Below are positions 34,196 to 44,799 of a DNA stretch of 64,000 bases, piece after piece. Origin of the DNA: Vicugna pacos (lineage: Eukaryota > Chordata > Mammalia > Artiodactyla > Camelidae); NCBI RefSeq assembly GCF_048564905.1, contig NC_132998.1:64924484-64988483 (forward strand). The letters are read 5' to 3'. A model generated the notes under the pieces. It searched no databases. It worked only from the letters and a program-made list of their open reading frames with translations, and was not told the DNA's origin. Numbering within the stretch: the stretch's first letter is position 1; each line of letters starts with the position of its first letter. Position numbers and translations under genes: made by a program.

Positions 34196-37100
34196 GGGTC
34201 CCATGTGCCCGCCTGGCGGGGCGGCGCTGCTGGTGTCTCTTCCAGGCGGCACAGCGGCCGGGCCGGGCAGGGGCTGCGACACGCCCGGGCTGGGCTCCCG
34301 GCCCGACTTACATCCGGTTCTGAGCGGACGTCCCTTTGCAAGGAGGCTCCTCAAGGTCAGCGTCCTCCCTGCACATATGATGTAAGTCACGCCCCGCTCT
34401 CCTCGGCCGCCCACGCCCTGCGGGGCTGCAGCTTCTGGCTCCTGTGGATCTGGGGCTGAAGAGACTGCAGGCAGGCCAGGAGCAGGTGTGACCAGTTCGC
34501 TGGAGGACGCTGGGCTGATGTGACTTGGTGGACGGGGGGAGGTGAGGCTCCCGGCTGCTGTGGGCGAGGCTCCTGGGACCCAGGCGCTGAGCTGGACGCA
34601 GACCCTGTGATGCTGGGGAAGCAACCACCCGGGGCCTTGGTCACCTGGCCTGTCTCACCCACAGGCACATCCCACGGCTGCACCTCGTCTGTCTGGGGAC
34701 GCGGGACCCAATCCTTGAGTCCTGTGAGGCCGCAGCTACTGGGTGCCTCAGTCTTCACGCAGGAGGAGTTAAGGGCAAAGGGGGAGACATAACATCAGAG
34801 AAGACGTACCCGGGGTGCGTGTGTCTCAGGGGTGCTGGCCGGGGGACCTGGAATCTGATACAGAGAGAAAGCAAAGATTCCAGAAAGAACCCGCCCTTCC
34901 TGTCCATCACGACTTGCGTCTCATTTCCGATTCCTCAAACAGAGAGTCAAGCCCCTTCCCCCGCCCCGCCCGGCGGGCCCTGCGGCCCTGAATGTGGTCA
35001 ACATTCTTCCCACAAACTGAGCCAGCAGCCGGGCCGCCCCTGAATGCGGCAAAGCCCCCCGAGAACGCATTCTGGACTTTCATTCTATGTTTGCTCCAAA
35101 GGAGGGACTTTTCACCTGGGAGCCCCCTGTGGCCTTTGGGGAGGAGGTGTGACAGCCCGGATGTCACAGAGCTGCAGGGATCCACACACGGGCGCTTCTG
35201 GGGACAGTCCAGCAGCCACTGCCCGATGCTCAAAGGTGGGGTGTCCCCCCAGAGCCCGGCAGCCCTGGTGCCTCTCGCAGGAGAAGAGCTGCCCCTGGGA
35301 GCACATGGTCCCTGGGAGCATCACTTCCTGCCGTGTTTCTGGAAGGCAGAGAGAAATGAGTAGCTCTGCGATGGTGGGAGTATGGAGCAATTACAGTCCA
35401 TCCTCTCTAAGCATGGCAGCTCCTGGCCCCCCAAGATGGAAACGTCACATTAAACGAGAATTAACCATGCGAGCATGGCTACCCCTTAACAAGAGGCTGC
35501 CCCCACTTGGAATCAGCTCGGGAAAGCCAGGTCACGGACACCGCCTGAGCACCTGCTGGGGCCGTGGCACCGGGAGACCGGCCGGCCGCGGTGGTGGCCC
35601 CGTGGGCGGTCTGCACCTCTCCTCTTCCCGCCCTCCTCAGCAGCCCCGGTCCAGCCGTGTCCAAGTCAGTCACCTGACATCGCTGTGGGGGGCCTCCTGG
35701 GCCCTGGCGGAACAGCCCTCTGAGGTCTGTGGGGGCCTCCAAACCCCAGAAAGTGGAAGAAACAAGTGAAATGGTCGAAGCACAAAGGCATATTTTGGGA
35801 ACCACAGGAGAAATGGCCCAATCGAGGACCAGAGCGGCTGAGGCTGGGACTTTGAGGGGCTGACGAGGCTCGCAGAGAGCGACCACGGGAGGCACAGAGG
35901 GTGCGATAGCCCTGGGGACACGGGCGGCTTCGCAGAAAATATAATCCCACTGAGACTGAACAGAGAAGAACGGCAGGGCCGGGCAGCCGGCTGGGACCCG
36001 AGAGGGCAGCTGGGGAACCGCCCCGAAGACCAGCCCCCTGAACTTCAGACCAGCCGGCTGGGCGCTGTCCCCGAGACGCCGCGGAGGGGCGAGCGACTCC
36101 CCCGAGCGCTCGGCCCGGCCCCCGCCCCAGACCCCGCCCCAGCCTCGGCCTGTGGGCAGCACCCCCGTCTGTCCTGTTCCTGGACCTTAAAGCCCCAGCA
36201 CCGCCGCTGTCCATCACGCCTCCTGTGCCAGCATCGCCACACCTGTCAGGTCCACCCTACGTGTGTCTGAGCCCCGTCGCCTCTTTCCTGGGTGACGGTG
36301 ACCATCCCCCTACTTTCCCGTAAGGAGGAGGCCATGTGGTCTGAGGGCATCAGAGGAGGGAGCCGCTCTGGGCAGGGAGCCCAGAGGCAGGAGGGACGGT
36401 GCCGCCTTGTCCTGCTTCCTGGGAGTGGGAGCGCTTAGCACAGCCAGGACGGAGGAGACGCACAGCCCGCGGAGGGCTTAGAGTGGCGGGGACGCACGCC
36501 TAATGCTTCACGGTTTGTCTGGAGCCGCGCAGCGATCCTGACTCGGCTGCCTGGAGCCCCCGTTGCTGGTCTCCCCAGAGCCACCCTGAACGCCCCCCAG
36601 CTCGGGTCTAACGGTGCGCTCGCAGCGAGCTTTCTCAACAGAGCTTGTCCACGTGCAGCTCCGCAGGTGGCCAGCTCTCCTCGCGGGCACAGTCCACTGT
36701 TTCCAAAAATCCCACTCACCCCCCGGCAGTGGAGTTGCTCGCTGGTGCTCTCACCCCCGACTTTGAATCGCGGTGCGTGTGATCTCACGGGGGAGCGTAA
36801 ACTCAAAGGAGTCGATCAGACCAACGAGCCGAGCAGGCGAGGGACAAACAGGATTCCATCCTGCCTCAGTCCCAAGCCCGCCGGGTGTCAGACGGGCCCC
36901 TAGGCGAGGCCCGCGGCAGTGGTTGCCAGGAGCCCGCCCCGGGGTAAGTGGGCCAGAGCTTGGGCCCGGGGTCCTCCGATGGGTGAGCGGCCGTCGACAA
37001 GGCGCAGACGTGTCGGGGCCTCTGCCGCCTGCGTAACCGTGCCTGGGAAGCTGGCCTGAGCTGAGGGGAGCCATGCTGGCACACAGCATGCTTGCTTAAC

Positions 37101-37459
37101 AAGTGTCAGGTACGGCTGCTCGCCACGGCCGGGCCTCTCTGATAGTTCTTCCTCTTTCTGCGTCTACATCTGCTCCCCTGCAACTCCCTTCCATATGTCT
37201 GGTTCCAATCCCCACGGCCACCCCCAAGAGGCCTGCTCTCCCTCGCACACGACGGCCCATCAGGGACGCTTGAAGACAGGAATCATCTTCCTCCGAACCT
37301 TCGCCTTCCTTCCTGCACACGCCCGACTCCCCCACCAGCTGCATCCCTGTTGGATGCTCTGTCGAACGCCTGGTGTTACTACGCGGCTGCCAACAAGGCT
37401 GGACCCCTGTTAGCACGGTGCAGACTGACTCAGAGGCCGCTTTCTGCTCCCGTATTCCC
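34196..37459. other. GC-rich gene-less block
   Basis: About 3.3 kb, GC-rich with several CpG-dense patches. The long plus frame 35,044-35,769 (241 codons) and the antisense frame 35,479-36,162 (227 codons) overlap head-on. Neither has a recognisable domain or splice context, so both are treated as chance. Confidence 0.5.
35960..36160. promoter_or_regulatory. CpG-dense block, possible CpG island
   Basis: About 200 bases with a high density of CpG, GC-boxes (CCCCGCCCC-type on the plus strand near 36,122-36,142) and no repeat recognised. It could be a small CpG island or orphan promoter, but I see no transcript structure to go with it. Confidence 0.4.
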
Positions 37460-37640
37460 TGGAATAGATCATCCTGAGAAATGTCTTTGCATCCTTAAAA
37501 GGTAATAATTTATTTTTTCTAAGTTGTTTTGAGCTTCAGATTTCCTAGTGGGTTGCAGAATGCCTAAAACTTTCTTTTGGGGAATAAAATTTCTACTTAG
37601 TAAGTCAGAAACCTGTCCACTCACTGGGATGTCAGGGCTG
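37460..37640. other. AT-rich complex block, candidate conserved non-coding element
   Basis: GAATAGATCATCCTGAGA, then TAATAATTTATTTTTTC and further complex AT-rich sequence between GC-rich flanks. No repeat consensus recognised. Inference only. Confidence 0.3.
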
Positions 37641-38319
37641 GATTGTGGGAGGGGAGTGTTTGCATGCACTGAGTTTCTCCTGGAGGACAGTCTGCCCCGT
37701 GACCAGGCACTGAAGGAGGCATCCTTGTCAGACATGCAGCAAAGGCTCTCGGGGAGAGTGGCAGCCCGGCACGGTCCTCTGGGTGCGGTCCTGAGACACG
37801 AAGGTCTCCCTAAGGTTTCCAGAGTTTGGACTCGTCCCGTCAGCTGCTCTGTGTTTGCTGACCCCTCCAAGGAGGGCCCCTGCACCTCCAGAGGAGCTCC
37901 TGTGTCATCAAGGTTTCTGACTGCCGCACAGGGTGGCCTCTGTCCTGCACAGCATCGGGCTCCCTCCGCACAGGACGCTCTGGCATTGACGTGCTCTCCC
38001 GCCTCCGTCGTGGCCCCGCCTCTGCCTCCAACTCCCTGCACATTGCGCCTCTCTCGGCTCTTCCAACCTGGTTCCAGTTTCAGCAGCTCCAGGGTCTTCC
38101 TCCACCCCTCCGCCTGCTCCTTCCATGGGACAGACCTTCCTGAGGGAGGACTTGCCAGCTAGGAGGTTCTCAGGTTGAGATCCACGCAAGCAGCCGACTC
38201 TCCACTTTGCAGTTAGATAGCGTCCCCCTCCTTGGAATCTCATCACTCACACGGTCTCCTCACACAGAGTGCCAGGGACTTGCCCACGTGTGAAGTCTGC
38301 CCACTGTCCTGTGATACAC
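37641..38319. other. No gene seen
   Basis: GC-moderate. The 204-codon plus frame (37,548-38,162) runs against a 190-codon antisense frame, and neither resembles a known protein. Confidence 0.5.
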
Positions 38320-38329
38320 AGACTGGCGT

Positions 38330-38425
38330 GTTTTTCTTTTCAGATGAGAATTCTGAGGCCTGGGAAATTTGCAGACTTGCCCAAAGTCACACACTGAGTT
38401 TGCAGCAAGACTGAAAAGAAAACCC
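38330..38425 (-). mobile_element. MIR SINE fragment, antisense
   Basis: CAGATGAGAATTCTGAGGCC, then ACTTGCCCAAAGTCACACAC and GCAGCAAGACTGAAAAG are the reverse complement of the MIR core and left part in the correct order. Confidence 0.65.
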
Positions 38426-38457
38426 GCTGGCCTGGATTCTAGTAGTCCCCACCAGGA

Positions 38458-38532
38458 GTCCACACCTCCATTCTACACTGCCAGTCCACACAGGCATTCC
38501 CCGCTGCCAGTCCCCACTGCCAGTCCACACTG
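38458..38532. repeat. Short tandem-like repeat of CACTGCCAGTCC
   Basis: The 12-base unit CACTGCCAGTCC (variant CGCTGCCAGTCC) occurs three times with irregular spacers of CACAC/CCC. A small, possibly variable minisatellite. Confidence 0.75.
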
Positions 38533-38578
38533 ATTCTAGCACACTAGGGCTCACCAGTATTCAGAAGCAAGGACATTG

Positions 38579-38587
38579 CCCCCCCCC
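38579..38587. repeat. C9 homopolymer
   Basis: Nine consecutive C. Confidence 0.95.
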
Positions 38588-38959
38588 ATTATCACTGATA
38601 AAACAGGTCTACAGGGGTTAGGGTACAAATCCCCACCACAGACAATGATGGACAGAGAATCTAACCAGAGGTCCCAGTGTCCCACGAAGACGCACACCAG
38701 TCTGAGCAGCTCTTCAGCCCCGGGCGCTGTGCGGGGCAGGGGTGGGAAAGGGAGCCCAGCTCCGGGAGGCAGCGGGTTGCCATGGGGACAATGACTGGGG
38801 AAGAGTCACGGGGGAGAGGACGTCGTGGGTGGGAGAGTGCTTGCAGAGCCCACGTGCAGGCGGGCTGTTTATTTTTTCCGAGCACACCCTCAGCGCTGCC
38901 TTCTGAACGCCCTGATGAACACTTCGCAAAGCCCCGAAGCGGTGTGAGGCGGCTCTCCT
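38588..38959. other. No gene seen
   Basis: GC-rich unique DNA. The plus and minus frames here overlap and are unrecognised. Confidence 0.45.
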
Positions 38960-39040
38960 CATTCCCCTCTGTCGACGAGGCTCTGAGCTCCTGGGAGGTT
39001 CTACTCCAGTGCCCAGGGTCAGGCAGCAAGCAGGAGTCCC
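38960..39040 (-). mobile_element. Possible MIR fragment, antisense
   Basis: CTCTGTCGACGAGGCTCTGAGC, then CCAGTGCCCAGGGTCAGGCAG and AGCAGGAG resemble the reverse complement of the MIR core ('acagatgaggaaactgaggctcag ... cccaaggtcacacagc'). Diverged. Confidence 0.45.
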
Positions 39041-39930
39041 CGCCGTCCTCCACTGATGTCCCTGCAATGGCGGTGTCCGTGGGGCTTCCAGTAAATGAGT
39101 GAGTAAGGACCACGCGACTATGGTGAGCGCGGCCGCGCCGTCTCCTTGAACTCGCTTCTGCCCGAGCCGCGAGCTCGGAGCTCGGAGGCCAGACCGTATT
39201 TCACCGGCTGCAGCACTTCCCGTGTGGACGGGGCAGTTGAGCACAACCACAGAGAAGCGGCCTTCACCCCCACACCGGAAACGCTCCTGATCCAGGCAGC
39301 CCGTTGGATCTCAGGGGTCAGCCAAGCAGAAAGGGCTGAGGCAGCACTCCAGGCACCAGCGTGAGTGAGAAACCACGGAAACCGGGGGAGATGGCCCCGA
39401 TGCTCCAGGCTGAGCGAGGAGGAGAACGGGGTCCCCTCCCTGCTGCCAGCCCCTCCTCCCCGGGCTGCCGTGAGCAGCGGGCCGCGTGGGGAGCTGGATC
39501 CAGGCTGTCAACATGAGGGCTTTGACAAGACTGGTTCTGACAGCCTCAGAGAGCTGCAAACATCCCGGCATCGTGGCTATTTATAGCTCGGCGCTGCTCG
39601 TCACCCAGAAACAGGGAAACTAAACAAAGCCATTTGGTAAGAGACTTGGGCAGCCTCCATGCGGACAGTGCTTCCCTCAGGGGAAGATCTGTCCACGTGG
39701 GCACTGGGGCCATGCCGTCGCTCCCTGGACGGGAAGCCAGCTGGTCCCTCACTGTGGAGCCAAGATGGCCCGGGCTCTCAGGAGCTGGTGCCGAGCTCAT
39801 CCCGGCCAGTGCCCGGCCCCCCGACTGGCATGATCAGCTGGGGAGGCCCAGCGAAGTCTAGGGGCCTTGGGCCGACCCCAGAGCTTCTGCCTTGCTTACG
39901 TGGGGTGTGGCCTGGGCACCAGGAGATTTT
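39041..39930. other. No gene seen; contains a MEF2-type motif
   Basis: GC-rich unique DNA apart from the CTATTTATAG motif listed separately. Confidence 0.45.
39577..39586 (+). promoter_or_regulatory. MEF2 consensus motif / TATA-like string
   Basis: CTATTTATAG matches the MEF2 consensus YTAWWWWTAR exactly. It is followed by GC-rich DNA and could also be read as a TATA box, but no transcript or initiator can be shown. A single motif match of this length is weak. Confidence 0.35.
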
Positions 39931-39974
39931 AAACTTCCTAAATGACTTCATTAAGCAGCCGATCAGGAGACCTG

Positions 39975-40085
39975 GAAGCAGAATATGTGGCTTGGGCGAG
40001 TTATTTACTCCTCTGAGCCCCAGTTTCCCTCTCGGCGTGACAAAGCGCTCAGACCAATAATTTAGAATCTATTTTGCAGGGCTGA
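39975..40085 (+). mobile_element. MIR SINE fragment
   Basis: GTGGCTTGGGCGAGTTATTT, ACTCCTCTGAGCCCCAGTTT and the downstream CAATAATTTAGAATCTATTT and GCAGGGCTGAG follow the MIR sense consensus from core to 3' part. Confidence 0.75.
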
Positions 40086-41479
40086 GTTCCTCTACCATTT
40101 AAACGCCTTCCTCAAGCACGATGCCCTTTGTAACTCACATTTTCTGGTTCGTGCGGCTGGGGAGGAAGACAGCCGTGAGGGAGGGGACAGGGCAGCTCGG
40201 CTTTCTGGCTCCCAGGCCAGGCACACCCCCTCCCGCAGGCCGGCGAGGAGCCCGCTGCCAGCCCTCGGGGGGCCGCTCGGTCCTTACAGGCTCGTGCAGA
40301 GATGCGTCGATGTATTAAGTCGGTCTGAAGTGTCTCCCGCAGTGATCTCGTCGGTGTGCTTTCTGTCTGATTGCTGGTGTGCCGCTGGCTGTGACATCCG
40401 CTTCTTCACTCTCAGTGCCCAAGCCGCTCTCAGAGTCTATTACCCAGCATCATTTCTATCCTGAGTGAGCCTGCGCTGCTTCAGAGAAGAAAGGAGTCTC
40501 ACGGGAAGTGAAGAGACCTCTCCTCTCTCGTGTGATGAGCTGACAGAGAGATAAAAGCCACCAAACACCAGGAGGAGGCGGGAGGGGAGCCCCCACACCG
40601 GCTGCGGATGGGCCTCCAGCCGCTTCCCTTCCAGCCTGCTTGCTGCAGTCCTGAGGCACGTTCCTGGCAGATAAACCCCTCACGGCCTTCCCCCCTTTGA
40701 ATCCCTCTGTGGCTTTCCTGGGACCCTCGCAGCACCCCTCACACCTACCCCTCCTTTGTGTCCTACGCTGAGGCCTCCGCCCCCCACCCTGGGGCCTCTC
40801 CAAGCTCCCCGAGCTCCAGGGATGCAGACAGAGCTCCCTGTAAATGCCTCAGCTCTCCCTGTGGGCCAGGCTTCTCAAGGCTGGTCCCCAGGTCAGAATC
40901 TCCGAGTCCCAAAACCAGTGCCCACTGGGTCACCTGATCTCATCTGGGCTCTGCCTTGGCTGAGCCTGGGCGTGGCCTGGGCATCAGGATGTCGATAGCT
41001 GGAGGTGGAGGGTTTCTCTGGAATGTCTTCCCCCTGCTTCTTTGCCTAGGGGCCCAACAGGTCCTCCAGGCCCAGGTCCATCCTCAGGGACCCTGTGATT
41101 CCTTCCCCCTCATCCTTCATCCCTCCCTCCAGAGTGAAGAACCCGTTCCACACGTCTCCAGCTCCAGGGAAACACCAATGTGACCCACATGCCTGTTTTC
41201 TGCAGCTCTGGTCCCCACTGGTCCACAGTGAGCCTGAGCTGAGCATGGGCAGGATGTAGCCATCTCTGAGGTCCAGCCCAGGGCGTGGGTCCTGCGTCCT
41301 GCACCTGCATCCCGGCCATCCCGCGCTTCTCCTGGCAACCCGCCCCTGTGTCTGCAGGTGCTGTTGGTGTCACTGAGATCGGCCTCCTGATGGTGTCCAA
41401 ACCCCACTCAACTGTCAGAGCAAGGGCGAGTCACAGCACAGCTCTGGGCTGTGTTACAGGTCCACGCGTGTCTTCCACA
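40086..41479. other. No gene seen
   Basis: GC-moderate unique DNA. A stretch near 40,870-40,960 faintly recalls a hAT-type MER5 element, but not enough to call. Confidence 0.45.
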
Positions 41480-41815
41480 ACAGCCGTGCTCAGGTTATAA
41501 GCCCCACACCTGTGATGTGTGCCTCTTTGGAAATAAAACCTCTACCGCTGTCATCAGTGGAGTGAGGTCACACTGGATGAGGGTGGCCCTAAGCTGGAGG
41601 CTGGTGCTGTTGCAAGACGAGGGAAATTCATACCCAGAGGCTCAGGGAAGACAGACGTGTGAAAATGGGGCTGAGCTGGAGCGACGCAGCCATGAAGCCC
41701 GGAAGCCCGAGGACCATCCTCACAGCCTCAGACCATGCAAGCGGCGAGGAAGGGCCCTCCCCCAGGGCCGTGAAGACGGCAGGGCCTCGCAAGGGAGCCA
41801 CGTGCTCCCCAGGAG
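41480..41815 (+). mobile_element. MLT-type LTR fossil (MaLR/ERVL-like)
   Basis: Landmarks in order: CTCTTTGGAAATAAAACCTC, GAGGTCACACTGGATGAGGG, TGGCCCTAAGC, then the CAGACAGACGTG-like region and GAGCGACGCAGCCATGAAGC. These match a remembered MLT-type LTR ('tttggaaatagggtctttgc ... gaggtcatactggattagggtgggccctaa ... gatgcagccacaagcc'). An old broken fossil with no coding capacity; subfamily not assigned. Confidence 0.6.
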
Positions 41816-41865
41816 CCTCGCAATGGCCTATGAAAAAGCACATGAGAAGAAATACATAGAGGCAC

Positions 41866-41956
41866 AAATGGATCACTGTGCTGTACACCAGAAATTAACG
41901 CAACATTGTAAACTGGCTATGCTTCAATTAAAAATAAATAAAATAAGATACAGTAA
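41866..41956 (+). mobile_element. LINE-1 3' tail, cetartiodactyl/camelid type
   Basis: GATCACTGTGCTGTACACCAG, then CAACATTGTAAACTGGCTAT and CTTCAATTAAAAATAAATA are the L1 3' terminal sequence ending in an A-rich tail. Only about 90 bases are recognisable, so it is a severely 5'-truncated copy. It lies directly after the MLT-type LTR. Confidence 0.8.
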
Positions 41957-42834
41957 TTTTTAAAAAGGCAATGGGGCCCTGCTGATGCTTGGTTTCAGAT
42001 CTCTGACCCCAGGACTGAGGCTGTGTCACCGCATGGAGGAAGCTGGTGGAGCCTGAGAAACCTCAGGCAGCGTCCCTTTCCCGGCCCTGTGGTCCAGGGG
42101 CTGAGCGGCCTGGGCCTGCCCCAGTGCCTTCTCTGCTCCGGACCTACTGGAAACGGGGGCCTGCGGGCTTCTCAGGAAATGGGCCACGTGGAGGTGTGTG
42201 TTGCCTCCAACACCTAAACCCCAGCACCCGTGGGTGTGGGCCTCCTTCTCATGGTCAAGGGAACCAGAGGCCGCAGTACGCCCACCCCTTTGGAGGGGAC
42301 CTGCTGCCACACCACAGCCCGCTGAACCCCTAGAGCCTCCATCCAGGCAGCAACTTTGTGCAGCTTCAGGAAGTGCATGGACAGTGGGGGAGGCAGTTCA
42401 GGGGGATGCTGGGCTCACAACAGACAGTCCAGCCAGGTACTAGTGGAGGCCAGGGGGAGGGGGGCACGGTTCAGGGAAGGATGACATGGTTGATCGGGAC
42501 AAGAGGGAACACAAAAGCCTTCAAGGCTGAGAAAACAGACAGACACACTTTGAAACCCCTGACCCTTCCCTTCCAACATGTAGCCCCTGGTTTGGGCTGG
42601 AGGACCGGTACTGCCGTCAAGTTTCAAAAGGACGGTAAGGAAGCAACTGCAGGTTGAATTAGCTCCTGCAGTGTTTGTCCTAGTTTCTGACTTGGATATG
42701 TTTGAAACCTCCGCCCCGACTTTGAAGATTTCTGAGAGGGGCAGACACACTCCTCCTGCACGTGGCGCCTGGCAGCGGAAGCCCCACCCGGTCCCTCCTC
42801 TCTCAAGTCCTCACTAACAAGAAGCCCTGGCTCC
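41957..42834. other. No gene seen
   Basis: GC-rich unique DNA; no exon or named repeat recognised. Confidence 0.5.
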
Positions 42835-43050
42835 CCATCATGTTCCCCATTTTACACAAGTAAACATCCTTTAATTGAAACTCCTGGGCATTTAACATTA
42901 TTTATAACTCTCTGAATTAAAAGCCTCACGGAACCCTGGTTCCCTCTCATAGCTGGTGATTCCCGGACTGCTCCCTAATTATTTGGGAGATGTTGTGTGT
43001 AGCATCACTAATTACAGGGCTGATTTAAAATGGAGCGATCAGAGTTGCCA
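42835..43050. promoter_or_regulatory. Candidate conserved non-coding element with homeodomain sites
   Basis: An AT-rich, complex block between GC-rich flanks with TAATTG (42,872-42,877), TAATTA (42,976-42,981), a second TAATTA (43,009-43,014) and TTTAAAATGG. No repeat family recognised. Multiple TAATTR sites are typical of homeodomain-bound enhancers, but conservation cannot be shown from one genome. Confidence 0.4.
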
Positions 43051-43759
43051 TTTCAAAGGGAGATGAACAGAGAAGCAGATTTGGACTTCAAAGTTTCCTC
43101 TCAAGAGAAGGACCATCCAGGAAGCTTCAGAAGCCAGACTTTTGAGTTTCCACAGAGCTGACGAGAGCTCTGACGTTGGAATTCTTCCATCCCTGCCTTG
43201 TACCCGATCCAGCATTGTCTCTGCTCTTGCCCTCAGCTCCCATGCACGACCTCAGAAGCCCCTTCCTCCACCTGCCAGGGCCCCTTCTCCCAAAGTGCCC
43301 CGGCTCTACTGTGGGTTGAAATTGCAGAAGTGCCCGCTGAAATTCTACACCCTGACTCCCTCCCCTCAGAACCTCTGATCAGTAACCATCGGGTGGGGTG
43401 CAGGGAAACACCCCAGGGAAACCTGATGCACCCCCAGCCATGGACTAGAGCCCTTCCAAGTGACCCTGGCTTAACTTATCCCCTGCTGTGTCTGTGGCAC
43501 GCCTTTCCTGAGATGAGGGTCTCCCCAGGCCTCGAGACAATCCCTTTGTGTGGCAGGTGTTGCCTAGTGTCCATCTGGGGCTGAAAAGAGACAGAAAGAG
43601 AGATGAATGTTGGAGACAGAAGCCCTGCCCTTCCGTCAGGACCACGTGGGCCAGCCTCATTTTCGGTGCCCCACTTGCAGACAGATGTCTGTCTCCCCGC
43701 CAGAGCTATTTGTGTCCCTGAAATGCACCCACAGACGGTGCGAAAGCCCTCGGAGGGCC
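43051..43759. other. No gene seen
   Basis: Mixed composition; no exon or repeat recognised. Confidence 0.5.
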
Positions 43760-43935
43760 TGCCCTGGCTCGGCCCCCCTCGAGCCCGGCGGCCGCTCTGC
43801 CTGCCGCCCCAGCCCGTGCTTCACGGCCCCGCCGGTTCAGCACCTTGGAGAGCGGGCCCGGGCTGAGGACCAGGCGCTGGCCTCCGCCCGCTTTCAGACG
43901 CGACCTGGGGCCGGCCTCTGCGCCTGACCCACAGC
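43760..43935. promoter_or_regulatory. CpG-dense block, possible small CpG island
   Basis: About 175 bases with dense CpG (GCCCGGCGGCCGC and similar), lying between CpG-poor flanks. Overlapping frames on both strands show no recognisable product. Confidence 0.4.
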
Positions 43936-44035
43936 GAGCGAGAGGCCTCGTTTCAGGAACCGCGTTGCAGCTGCCAGGCCTGAGACTCCTGCGTGGAGGA
44001 CGCCCCCACACTGTCACCTCCCTCGCTGCTTAAAG

Positions 44036-44300
44036 GTAGAAGCTACAACTGTAAAAGTTTCAGAAAAACATGAGAGAAAATCTTTAAGCACTTGCACCGA
44101 GGCAGGGTTCTTAAGCCTGACACCAAAGGCACCAGTCACAAAAGGAAAGTGAGAGCTGGGACCTCATCCGACTGAAAGCTTTTGTCCTTCTGGACAAGCC
44201 CGTTGTGAGGACGGGAAGACAAGGGAAAGCCTGGGGTGGGGAATATTTGCAAATCATGCACCCGACAGAGGGCTGGCATCCAGAACACATTTTGCAGGAA
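44036..44300 (+). mobile_element. Old LINE-1 ORF2 fragment
   Basis: Sense-order landmarks: GACACCAAAGGCACCAGTCA, then CTGGGACCTCATCCGACTGA, AAGCTTTTGTCCTTCTGGAC, and GGGGAATATTTGCAAATCATG. These match the C-terminal ORF2 segment encoding the conserved 'dtkgtsnkskwdyiklksf' to 'ekifanhi' stretch in diverged form. Confidence 0.75.
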
Positions 44301-44773
44301 GCCATTCTGCTGAGACCCTTGGCCAGAGCCAGGGGTATGTGTCCAGCCCCCTGACACAGCATCCCGGCAAATGTGGGGTCCTGACCCGCTGCCTCACCGC
44401 CCGGGATGGGGTGGGGTTCACTCACCCTGCATCCCACTGACAATGTCCCAGTGGCAGTGGGGCACTGCCTCCTGTTACCTCATCACCATGGACGCCAGTG
44501 GGCATCGCTACCGTGAGATGGGGGAGCTGGAGGGTGGATGCACACCACTTTGTCAGGATGGGGCCTCGCTGACCCCAGCGGTGGGGAAGGGGAGGGCTCC
44601 CCAGCCCCGACGAGTACACTCAGGCTTCCGCACTGAGGTGCAGTGGGACCCTCAGCTCAGTCCCCTGACGCTGTCCTCGCAGGGGAGTCAGAGCCCCAGC
44701 TGGTTCCACGGGGTGGGGTCCCAGACGGGGTGGGAGGAGATGAGCTCGCCACCAGCCCCGCAGAAACCGCGGG
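44301..44773. other. No gene seen
   Basis: GC-rich unique DNA between two LINE-1 fossils. Confidence 0.5.
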
Positions 44774-44794
44774 GTGTGTGTGTGTGTGTGTGTG
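44774..44794. repeat. (GT)n microsatellite
   Basis: About 10 uninterrupted GT units at the edge of the antisense LINE-1 fossil. Confidence 0.97.
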
Positions 44795-44799
44795 GTTTT

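Noticed and set aside
35044-36162. Long frames on both strands (241 codons plus, 227 codons minus)
   Set aside because: They overlap head-on in GC-rich DNA, have Pro/Gly/Arg/Ser-rich composition, no recognised domain and no splice or promoter support.
40870-40960. Possible MER5-type DNA transposon fragment
   Set aside because: Only scattered similarity (GGTCCCCAGGTCAGAATCT); not enough contiguous order to call.
41451-41963. 170-codon sense frame
   Set aside because: Lies across the MLT-type LTR and the L1 tail; not a gene.
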